In this document: piece by piece, positions 1 through 5,325 of the stretch | Position numbering within the stretch: position 1 is the stretch's first letter | Layout: each line of letters begins with the position of its first letter | Assembly: GCA_001816645.1 (NCBI GenBank) | Contig: MHCO01000006.1 | Span: 1-6,002 of the forward strand | Length of the DNA stretch: 6,002 nucleotides | Direction: 5' to 3' | Origin: Candidatus Woykebacteria bacterium GWB1_45_5 | Lineage (GTDB): Bacteria > Patescibacteriota > Microgenomatia > Woykebacterales > RBG-16-39-9b | Translations under genes and position numbers: made by a program | The notes under the pieces: generated by a model | Database searches by the model: none | The model's input: the letters and a program-made list of their open reading frames with translations, nothing else | Told to the model about the DNA's origin: nothing

Positions 1-393
1 CTAGAATGTAAGAAAGAGTACGACCCTCCCGAGCCGGTGGTAGAAGATATTAAGAGAACCTTGGGTAATCTTTTGACTGAAGAACACACGAAGCTTTCTG
101 AGGAGGAGGAAAAAGATTTGGCCGAGATTGAAGGAAGCAGCAAATTTAAACTTTCCAAGGGTGCTGGTTGTGATAACTGCGGTGATTCTGGTTACAAGGG
201 GCGGATTGCTATCTTTGAAGTGCTGCCTATTACCGATAAAATCGGCAGGCTGATTTTGGAACGCTCGCCGGCTGGGAAAATTGAAGAAGCGGCGGTGGAA
301 GAAGGCATGGTCAAGCTGGTACAAGATGGTTACATGAAGGCCTTAGAAGGCGTTACTAGTATCGAAGAGGTCCTGAGAGTAGCGAAAGAATAA
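1..393 (+). CDS. pilB: Type IV pilus assembly ATPase PilB, C-terminal end (5' partial)
   Basis: The frame is open from the first base, so the gene begins outside the window; 130 codons and a TAA stop are visible. PilB/GspE is the cytoplasmic hexameric ATPase that powers pilus extension through PilC. The visible part is the tail of the ATPase domain with the family's zinc-binding module: a Cys at local residue 3, which would be the second Cys of the first CxxC (its partner codon would lie just outside the window), then a linker rich in Glu and Lys, then a CDNC at residues 57-60 followed by GYKGR. After this comes the family-typical IFEVLPIT segment and a tail with EEGM, QDGYMKALEG and TSIEEVLRV. 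Walker motifs are not in view. The pilT start follows after 39 nt. Because GspE and PilB share this module, the assignment to PilB rests on the neighbouring pilT and pilins; it is secure in that context. Confidence 0.93.
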   Translation, partial: LECKKEYDPPEPVVEDIKRTLGNLLTEEHTKLSEEEEKDLAEIEGSSKFKLSKGAGCDNCGDSGYKGRIAIFEVLPITDKIGRLILERSPAGKIEEAAVEEGMVKLVQDGYMKALEGVTSIEEVLRVAKE

Positions 394-399
394 CATTAA

Positions 400-412
400 G
401 TATCAAGTATTA
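400..412 (+). repeat. 13-nt intergenic repeat, copy between pilB and pilT
   Basis: The 13-mer GTATCAAGTATTA lies in the 39-nt gap between pilB and pilT. The identical 13-mer occurs at 2702-2714 in the gap between pilC and pilD, with further one-mismatch copies there. It ends 9 nt before the AGGAGG ribosome binding site of pilT. Its function is unknown. Confidence 0.7.
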
Positions 413-432
413 GTTATAAAGAGGAGGAAAGC

Positions 433-1497
433 ATGGAAGTCCAACAAATATTAGAAGAAGCTCTGCGGCGCGGAGCAAGCGATGTCCACTTGATGGTTGG
501 TGTTTATCCGACCTTGCGGATTGACGGCAAATTTGTCCCCTTTACCAAGGGGCCAACGCCTACCCCCGAATATATTGAAAAACTAGTTTTATCGCTTTGT
601 AGCCCTGAGCAAAAAGAGCTTTTGCTGACCAATAAGGAACTAGATTTTTCCTTTGCCCTTGGCGAAATCGCTAGGTTTCGGGTTAATGCTTTTTACCAAA
701 AAGGTTATATTTCGGCGGCTTTGCGACTTATTCCCAATAAAATCCCAAGCTTGGAAGAGCTACACCTGCCAAGTGTGTTAGGCAACCTGACGAAGCTGCG
801 GCAAGGGTTGATTTTAATAACTGGCCCAACTGGCCATGGAAAATCCACAAGCATCGCTTCTTTAATCAATAAAATAAATGAGGAAAAAGGCGTCCATATC
901 GTTACGGTCGAAGATCCGATTGAGTATGTGTACCCGAGCCGAAAGTCCTTAATTGCTCAGCGGGAAATGCACCTTGATACCCATTCTTGGGAGATTGCTT
1001 TGCGTAGCGTCCTTCGGGAAGACCCAGATGTCGTGCTGATTGGTGAGATGCGAGATTATGAAACCATCGAATCAGTCTTAACGATTGCCGAGACCGGACA
1101 TCTAGTTTTTGCTACCTTGCATACCAATAGTGCCGCCCAGACGCTCGACCGGGTGGTTGGAGTATTTCCGGAAAACCAACAAGCACAGGTGAAGATGCAG
1201 CTCTCCAATGTGCTCGAAGCAGTTATATCGATGCGTCTTTTGCCGGCAGTTGAGGGTGGTCGTTACCCAGCAACCGAGGTTTTATTAGCAACGCCGGCCG
1301 TTAGAAATATTATTCGGGAAGGTAAAACACATCTTATAGATAACATTATTCAAACTTCAGTCAGTATCGGCATGGTTACTCTAGAGAATTCACTGGCCAA
1401 CCTGGTGCGGGCGGGTTATGTAAATTTGGAAACAGCTCTTTCTTACAGCTTAAAACCGCAGGAGCTGATGCGGGAAGTGAAAGCAAAGGGAGGATGA
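433..1497 (+). CDS. pilT: Type IV pilus retraction ATPase PilT
   Basis: PilT is the cytoplasmic hexameric ATPase that drives pilus disassembly, and so twitching motility and DNA uptake. At 354 aa it has the usual family length. The N-terminal PAS-like part carries the ASDVHL signature (residues 15-20). The core shows the Walker A GPTGHGKST (131-139, with His where Ser is most common), the Asp box VEDPIEY (159-165), the Walker B region DVVLIGEMRD (199-208) with Glu205, and the His box TGHLVFATLHT (221-231). The PilT-specific AIRNLIRE motif appears as AVRNIIRE (289-296), which separates it from PilB. The ATG is well supported by an AGGAGG at 422-427 with 5-nt spacing. It lies 39 nt after pilB, and its TGA stop is one base before the proposed pilC start, so the two are probably translationally coupled. 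PilU is a weaker alternative. Confidence 0.96.
   Translation: MEVQQILEEALRRGASDVHLMVGVYPTLRIDGKFVPFTKGPTPTPEYIEKLVLSLCSPEQKELLLTNKELDFSFALGEIARFRVNAFYQKGYISAALRLIPNKIPSLEELHLPSVLGNLTKLRQGLILITGPTGHGKSTSIASLINKINEEKGVHIVTVEDPIEYVYPSRKSLIAQREMHLDTHSWEIALRSVLREDPDVVLIGEMRDYETIESVLTIAETGHLVFATLHTNSAAQTLDRVVGVFPENQQAQVKMQLSNVLEAVISMRLLPAVEGGRYPATEVLLATPAVRNIIREGKTHLIDNIIQTSVSIGMVTLENSLANLVRAGYVNLETALSYSLKPQELMREVKAKGG
1489..1493 (+). promoter_or_regulatory. Shine-Dalgarno site that decides the pilC start
   Basis: A GGAGG core within AAAGGGAGGATGA lies inside the last pilT codons. It is 5 nt before the ACG at 1499, which is ideal spacing, and it directly abuts the ATG at 1494, which is therefore unlikely to be served by it. 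That ATG is also in the wrong frame for pilC and reaches a TAA after nine codons. The site supports initiation at 1499 or a lost start codon there. Confidence 0.55.
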
Positions 1498-1498
1498 T

Positions 1499-2698
1499 AC
1501 GGAGCAATTTACTTACTTTGTAAAAGATAAAAAAGGTGTCTCACACGAGGGACTGATTGAGGCTGCCAGTCAGCGGGCGGCGGCAACTATTTTGCATGAA
1601 AGAGGTTTCACCGTCATTCGGATTCAAGCCAAAGGCGAGGGCCTCGCTCTTCTTTCTATATTTGGTGGTATTGGCATTGGCGCCCTCTCCCAGTTTACAC
1701 GGCAGTTAGCGACAATGATTACCTCTGGTTTGCCGCTCACCGATTCCTTAGTCGTTTTGCAAAAACAAACGGAAAATGAGAAACTGCGCAAGGTAGTCAG
1801 CCAAATTACCGAAGATATTCAAGGCGGAGGCAGCTTTTCCTCCGCCCTTGCCAAACACGAAGCAGTCTTTTCCCTAGCTTACATTAGTGTGGTTAGAGCC
1901 GGTGAAGCATCTGGAACATTGGATAAGGTTTTGCTGAAACTTGCCGATACCTTGGAGCGGGACCGCGAATTTGAAGGCAAAATTAAAGGAGCAATGGTTT
2001 ACCCAATCATCATCGTCTCTGCTATGCTTTTAGTGGGAGCAATAATTTTAATCTTCGTCATTCCCAAGCTTTCCGAGGTCTACAAGGGTCTAAATCTTAC
2101 TTTGCCGTTGCCAACCTTGATTTTAATTGCGATTAGCGATTTTCTAGTTCACTTTTGGTGGTTGGTAATTATCTTAGGGTTTGGTGGGTTTGTTGCCCTG
2201 CGTCGCTACCGAAAGACGCCAGAAGGCGCATTAGCTATCGATCGGTTTCTTTTAAAGATACCGGTGATGGGCAAACTCAATCGCGACAGTTCCTTGACTA
2301 CCCTTACCAGGACTCTTGGTTCTTTAGTTGGCGCTGGGGTACCAATTTTAGAGGCGTTAAAAATCGCTGGTGAAACTGCCACCAATGCCACCCATCGCCA
2401 GGCTGTAAGCAAAGCCGCTTCGACGGTCGAAAAAGGCGGCACCCTCTCGAAAGCTCTCGGCGCTGATGATTCTTTTCCACCGATTATCCCCCAAATGGTC
2501 AGTGTCGGTGAAGAAACAGGGAAGATGGATGAAGTTCTCGATAAAGTCTCCCACTTTTTTGAGCAGGAAGTCGAGCAAGAAGTAAGAACCCTTACCACTG
2601 CCTTAGAGCCGATCATTATGGTAGTCTTGGGTATTATGGTGGCGCTTTTGATGATTTCCATTATCCTACCAATCTACAGCATCACCCAAGCCTTTTAG
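1499..2698 (+). CDS. pilC: Type IV pilus inner-membrane platform protein PilC (non-canonical ACG start proposed)
   Basis: PilC/GspF is the polytopic inner-membrane platform that links the PilB and PilT motors to pilin addition and removal. From the ACG at 1499 it is 399 aa, matching the family's usual length of about 400. Two T2SSF domains are visible: one from about residue 66 (FTRQLATMITSGLPL), and one in the second half with the parallel TRTLGSLVGAGVPILEALKIA. Membrane segments lie near residues 168-190, 216-235 and 371-393. The first in-frame ATG/GTG/TTG is a TTG at 1592, but the 31 codons before it encode a typical PilC beginning (EQFTYFVKD, then EGLIEAA). The frame is open back to a TGA at 1478 and contains no ordinary start there, so either ACG is used, or a base was lost by mutation or assembly error. 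Identity is secure; the start is not. Confidence 0.93.
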   Translation, partial: TEQFTYFVKDKKGVSHEGLIEAASQRAAATILHERGFTVIRIQAKGEGLALLSIFGGIGIGALSQFTRQLATMITSGLPLTDSLVVLQKQTENEKLRKVVSQITEDIQGGGSFSSALAKHEAVFSLAYISVVRAGEASGTLDKVLLKLADTLERDREFEGKIKGAMVYPIIIVSAMLLVGAIILIFVIPKLSEVYKGLNLTLPLPTLILIAISDFLVHFWWLVIILGFGGFVALRRYRKTPEGALAIDRFLLKIPVMGKLNRDSSLTTLTRTLGSLVGAGVPILEALKIAGETATNATHRQAVSKAASTVEKGGTLSKALGADDSFPPIIPQMVSVGEETGKMDEVLDKVSHFFEQEVEQEVRTLTTALEPIIMVVLGIMVALLMISIILPIYSITQAF

Positions 2699-2701
2699 AC
2701 T

Positions 2702-2767
2702 GTATCAAGTATTATGTATTTAGTATCAAGTATAAAAGATCTATACCTAATACTTAATACCTGATAC
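2702..2767 (+). repeat. Inverted-repeat hairpin built from 13-nt repeats, just before pilD
   Basis: This fills almost all of the gap between pilC and pilD. Bases 2702-2723 can pair with 2746-2767 at 18 of 22 positions, leaving a 22-nt loop in which TATA (2731-2734) can also pair with TATA (2742-2745). It is made of copies of GTATCAAGTATTA: exact at 2702-2714, one mismatch at 2723-2735, and two inverted copies with one mismatch each at 2748-2760 and 2755-2767. There is no T tract after it, so it does not look like an intrinsic terminator. The 3' arm ends directly against the pilD ATG. It may affect pilD translation or mRNA stability, or may simply be a mobile-repeat remnant. Confidence 0.75.
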
Positions 2768-3577
2768 ATGATACAAATTTTAACCATTCTTTTTTTCATC
2801 ATCGGTACCGCCGTTGGTTCCTTCCTCAACGTTGTTGCCTACCGCAGCGTCCACGGCGGCTCTGTTTTCTTTGGCAGCTCCATCTGTCCTAAATGTAAGC
2901 ACAAATTGGGACCGAGCGATCTCGTTCCAATCGTCAGTTTCTTATTGTTGAATGGTCGTTGCCGTTATTGCCACAAAAAAATCTCGCTCCAATACCCACT
3001 TGTTGAGCTTGCTACAGGGTTATTATTCGCTTTCACCTTCCTCCACGGGTATTACTTAACTAACTCAATTAACTCTATTAACTTAATTCACTTAATATAC
3101 TTACTATTTATCGTTAGCACCCTCACTGTTCTCTTCACCACCGATCTACGTAGTGGTCTCCTCCCCAACAGCATCGTCCTACCTGCAATCGCCGCCGTTG
3201 CAGTTTTTAAAATAATTCTTTTGGCGTTCTCAGACTCAGACTCTGTCTATGGTCTTTCCGCCGATCTAGTAGCTAGTTTCCTAGTGGCTAGCGCCTTCTT
3301 CGCCATTGTTTATCTTTCCCGTGAGCGGGCTTTGGGCGGCGGTGATATCAAATTTGTCTTTCTAATCGCCCTGGCGGTTGGTTGGCCGGCTCTTTTAGTT
3401 GCTTTATGGCTCGCCTTCTTGACAGGCGGTCTGGTGGCTGCTATGCTTATATTACTGGGTAAAAAGCGGTTTGGGCAGACTGTCCCACTCGGACCGTTTT
3501 TAGCCTTCGGAGGGCTTATTGCCCTACTCCTAGGGCAACAGATAATCGATTTATACCTGAAAGGCTTATATCGATGA
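2768..3577 (+). CDS. pilD: Prepilin peptidase / N-methyltransferase PilD (A24 family)
   Basis: PilD is an inner-membrane aspartyl protease that cuts prepilins after the Gly of the class III signal peptide and usually N-methylates the new N-terminus. The 269-aa protein has the expected order: an N-terminal membrane segment ending in GSFLNVVAYR (17-26), a cytoplasmic zinc module with CPKC (40-43) and CRYC (65-68) before the family's YPLVELATG, then the peptidase part. The two catalytic aspartates are Asp126 (TTDLRSGLLP) and Asp193 (GGGDIKF). Several more hydrophobic segments follow. Residues 99-113 are a low-complexity stretch encoded by 9-nt repeats. The ATG at 2768 is the first start after an in-frame TGA at 2762. 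No Shine-Dalgarno sequence precedes it; the upstream bases are a hairpin arm. Its likely substrates are the downstream pilins. Confidence 0.95.
   Translation: MIQILTILFFIIGTAVGSFLNVVAYRSVHGGSVFFGSSICPKCKHKLGPSDLVPIVSFLLLNGRCRYCHKKISLQYPLVELATGLLFAFTFLHGYYLTNSINSINLIHLIYLLFIVSTLTVLFTTDLRSGLLPNSIVLPAIAAVAVFKIILLAFSDSDSVYGLSADLVASFLVASAFFAIVYLSRERALGGGDIKFVFLIALAVGWPALLVALWLAFLTGGLVAAMLILLGKKRFGQTVPLGPFLAFGGLIALLLGQQIIDLYLKGLYR
3061..3105 (+). repeat. Degenerate 9-nt tandem repeat inside pilD
   Basis: Five consecutive 9-nt units can be read: TAACTCAAT, TAACTCTAT, TAACTTAAT, TCACTTAAT, ATACTTACT. In the pilD frame they encode the three-residue pattern NSI-NSI-NLI-HLI-YLL (residues 99-113), at the start of the membrane segment leading to catalytic Asp126. 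The 9-nt period keeps the frame open. Confidence 0.65.
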
Positions 3578-3639
3578 AACTGCCTACAAATTTAAGAAAT
3601 TTATTCAACTTTCCTCGAGGGGAGGTGAGAAATAAGTGA
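3574..3639 (+). CDS. Possible 21-codon leader ORF linking pilD to the first pilin
   Basis: An ATG at 3574 overlaps the pilD stop (ATGA, 3574-3577). It opens a 21-codon frame whose TGA stop (3637-3639) overlaps the GTG start of the next pilin (GTGA, 3636-3639). The predicted peptide begins MKLPTNLRNLFNF and has no recognisable function. No clear Shine-Dalgarno precedes it, so it would depend on ribosomes finishing pilD. It could be a coupling or leader peptide, or an accident of spacing. Support is only the exact double overlap. Confidence 0.2.
   Translation: MKLPTNLRNLFNFPRGEVRNK
3621..3628 (+). promoter_or_regulatory. Very strong Shine-Dalgarno site of the first pilin
   Basis: GGAGGTGA is a full-length match to the anti-Shine-Dalgarno tail of 16S rRNA and lies 7 nt before the GTG at 3636. 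It is the best ribosome binding site in the window and fixes the GTG as start. It suggests that this pilin is translated most strongly, as expected for a major pilin. Confidence 0.8.
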
Positions 3640-4097
3640 TAGAAAAGCTTAGATCTCATCTAAGAAAAAGCAAAGGTTTCACCCTTGTTGAGCTACTTAT
3701 CGTCATCGCGATTATCGCTATCTTAGTGGTGATCGTGATTATCGCTATTAACCCAATTGAGCGGCTTAATGATGCTAGTGATCGAAGAGCCGCATCCAAC
3801 GTTCGGGCTACTGGCACCTTAATCGCCACTTGTATTACACAAAGTTTAGCTACCGGTGGTAATATCACTGATTGTGATGATGAAACAGAAATTGAAGCTG
3901 TAGGAGACGGTAATGTTCCTGATGATCCAGCTCCAGGTGTAACTATATTGCCTGACGCTATTCCTGCTGTTACAGATGTCTGTGCTTGGCAACAAGGTAG
4001 GACTGGTAGATGGTACTTGTATGAGAACGCTGGGAGCGGTGGTGGAACGACAACTGAATTTGCTGTCGCACCTGTAGCGGCTGATTGTGGTGACTAG
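3636..4097 (+). CDS. Type IV pilin, candidate major subunit
   Basis: This 153-aa prepilin has a 14-residue charged leader ending in KSKG and the mature start FTLVELLIVIAIIAIL; PilD should cut between Gly14 and Phe15, and Glu19 is the mature Glu5. The N-terminal helix ends in AINP, followed by a short stretch rich in Arg, Asp and Ala. The mature form is about 139 aa. The globular part has four Cys (66, 80, 116, 151), enough for two disulfides, and a Gly/Ser/Thr-rich turn near residues 131-138. The start is a GTG behind the strong GGAGGTGA site. Being first in the pilin row, directly after pilD and with the best ribosome binding site, it is the best candidate for the major pilin, but this is inference. 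The globular domain matches no family I can name. Confidence 0.88.
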   Translation: MIEKLRSHLRKSKGFTLVELLIVIAIIAILVVIVIIAINPIERLNDASDRRAASNVRATGTLIATCITQSLATGGNITDCDDETEIEAVGDGNVPDDPAPGVTILPDAIPAVTDVCAWQQGRTGRWYLYENAGSGGGTTTEFAVAPVAADCGD

Positions 4098-4100
4098 ACT

Positions 4101-4123
4101 AAATTGGTGGTAACACCCAAATT
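4101..4123 (+). other. Short hairpin after the first pilin
   Basis: GGTG (4106-4109) pairs with CACC (4114-4117) around a GTAA tetraloop, which fits the stable GNRA class. The stem extends through TT/AA past a one-base bulge (C4118) and then two outer A-T pairs beyond one mismatch. It starts three bases after the pilin stop codon. There is no T tract, so an ordinary intrinsic terminator is unlikely. It could protect the 3' end of a processed pilin mRNA. Confidence 0.35.
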
Positions 4124-4135
4124 AATGTCTGTAAT

Positions 4136-4153
4136 ATCTTACTTAGATAAGAT
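4136..4153 (+). other. Small inverted repeat before the second pilin
   Basis: ATCTTA (4136-4141) can pair with TAAGAT (4148-4153) around a 6-nt loop. AAGGA at 4154-4158 follows at once, but is 16 nt from the ATG at 4175, too far for normal spacing. The stem is weak and AT-rich and may be chance. Confidence 0.2.
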
Positions 4154-4174
4154 AAGGATTGTGGCTATTAATTT

Positions 4175-4636
4175 ATGATAGGCAAAGTGCAGCAGTCTAA
4201 AAAAGGTTTCACCTTAGTTGAGCTTCTGATAGTTGTTGCTATCATTGGTATTTTGGTGACGATAGCCGTAATTGCTATTAATCCGGTGAGGGTAATACAG
4301 AATACAAGAGACACAAGAAATCGGACCGAGATGAATCAGATCAAGACTGCTTTGCAGCTGTACTACAATGAGAATCGGAGATATCCTACAGCTGGAGCAG
4401 GTGGGGAGTTTGAAGGGTGTGCCGCACCATGTATTAATCTCGCACCAACTTACATCCGAGAACTCCCAAGCGTAACCGACGATACTTCTTTTAACTACGT
4501 GGTAGATGCAACTCAACAAATCTATGATGCTGGAGTGGATGTAAACCATTCAACGAACGACGATACCGCTTCTCAAACCAAATGCAACACTGATAGTCCA
4601 AATGCAACCGGTGATTTTAGGATCTGCCCGGATTAA
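4175..4636 (+). CDS. Type IV pilin, second paralogue
   Basis: This 153-aa prepilin has an 11-residue leader ending in SKKG, then FTLVELLIVVAIIGIL; predicted cleavage is after Gly11, with Glu16 as mature Glu5. The mature form is about 142 aa. The helix ends in AINP as in the preceding pilin, and the two share most of their first 30 mature residues, so they are paralogues; their globular domains differ. Here the segment after the helix carries the pseudopilin-type pattern RTEMNQIKTALQLYYNENRRYP (about residues 50-71). Four Cys are present (82, 86, 137, 151), two as CAAPC. An in-frame TAA at 4169 makes the ATG at 4175 the first possible start; no well-spaced Shine-Dalgarno is seen, so expression may be lower than for the first pilin. 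It could be an alternative major pilin or a minor pilin. Confidence 0.87.
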   Translation: MIGKVQQSKKGFTLVELLIVVAIIGILVTIAVIAINPVRVIQNTRDTRNRTEMNQIKTALQLYYNENRRYPTAGAGGEFEGCAAPCINLAPTYIRELPSVTDDTSFNYVVDATQQIYDAGVDVNHSTNDDTASQTKCNTDSPNATGDFRICPD

Positions 4637-4637
4637 A

Positions 4638-5267
4638 ATGTTGTCTTACTATAGAAAACCAACAGATTTCCGTAATCCTCTCCCCCGCCTTAACTGTTTC
4701 GCCCGTCTTAACCCTCTTAACCCTGTCAGCCGTCTTAACCTTTTTAACCCTCTCACCCCTCTTCACCTTCTTCGGTCTTCCAGGGGGATTTCGATAATTA
4801 CGCTGATTATCCTGGCTGCTGCGATTGTTGCTGCCTTTAATGCTTATGCCTATTTCAACCCAAAATTTCAGCTTAGTAAGTATAGCGTGGTTTATCTTAT
4901 TCATGCTCAAAGAGATAATCAAAGGAAGGCCGATTTGGAAAAGATCAAAGCGGCGGTCGAGAAATATTATGATGACAACGGCCAATATCCAGCTCGGGAT
5001 GGTTGGTGTGGACGGATCTATTCAGTGTTTAATCCCGAAGTGAAGGATGCTCTCTCCGACTATTTTGCCGGTGGTGCTATCCCCAGGGATCCAGGGTTTA
5101 GAGAGACCGATCGCGATTATTTCTATCGCCGGGAGAACACGCGTACCTATGTTTTAATGGCGGCGCTCGAGAACCTACCGGCCGATTCCCCTACTTATAG
5201 CTATTCCGGTTGCCACAACTGGCCCGGCGATGATGTCTACAACTACCGCCTCCTCATCTCCCGCTAA
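4638..5267 (+). CDS. Pilin-like protein lacking Glu5, with repeat-coded N-terminal extension
   Basis: From the ATG at 4638 this is 209 aa. A basic N-terminal extension of about 50 residues, coded by 9-nt repeats, precedes a hydrophobic segment (about 51-72) that follows Arg-Gly (49-50). If PilD cuts after Gly50, the mature protein starts ISIITLI, with Thr where Glu5 is expected. After the helix come RDNQRKADLEKIKAAVEKYY and NGQYP, a standard pilin/GspG-like motif, then a soluble domain with Cys124 and Cys192. It therefore looks like a minor pilin or pseudopilin. The chosen ATG is one base after the previous stop, allowing reinitiation; an in-frame ATG at 4602 would overlap that gene. Neither has a good Shine-Dalgarno. 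No ATG, GTG or TTG lies between the repeats and the helix, though AGGGGGA at 4782-4788 is oddly well placed for a non-standard start at ATA 4794. Confidence 0.75.
   Translation: MLSYYRKPTDFRNPLPRLNCFARLNPLNPVSRLNLFNPLTPLHLLRSSRGISIITLIILAAAIVAAFNAYAYFNPKFQLSKYSVVYLIHAQRDNQRKADLEKIKAAVEKYYDDNGQYPARDGWCGRIYSVFNPEVKDALSDYFAGGAIPRDPGFRETDRDYFYRRENTRTYVLMAALENLPADSPTYSYSGCHNWPGDDVYNYRLLISR
4686..4775 (+). repeat. Degenerate 9-nt tandem repeat inside the pilin-like gene
   Basis: Ten consecutive 9-nt units can be read, with an approximate consensus CCTCTTAAC or CGTCTTAAC; CGTCTTAAC occurs twice exactly (4704-4712, 4731-4739). In frame they encode triplets such as RLN, PLN, LFN, PLT and PLH (residues 17-46 from the ATG at 4638). 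The tract ends four codons before the predicted cleavage site. It is pyrimidine-rich and unlike the surrounding coding sequence. Confidence 0.75.
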
Positions 5268-5325
5268 ACTTTTAAACTAAATACCGGAGTTGCGTATCCG
5301 GCGTTTGTTTGGTACAGTTATATTA

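Noticed and set aside
1494..1523. ATG at 1494 overlapping the pilT stop as the pilC start
   Set aside because: It is out of frame with pilC, ends at a TAA after nine codons, and directly abuts the ribosome binding site.
2206..2661. A 151-codon open frame on the - strand inside pilC, and other antisense open frames (1-324, 3656-3868, 4214-4549, 4617-4985)
   Set aside because: They lie wholly or mostly opposite well-recognised genes, show no family motifs and look like mirror frames of the coding strand.
2731..2736. TATAAA as a -10 box in the pilC/pilD gap
   Set aside because: No matching -35 element, and the bases belong to the AT-rich repeat hairpin.
3710..3748. 12-nt direct repeat GATTATCGCTAT within the first pilin (3710-3721 and 3737-3748)
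   Set aside because: It encodes the Ile/Ala-rich pilin helix with repeated codons, so low protein complexity explains it.
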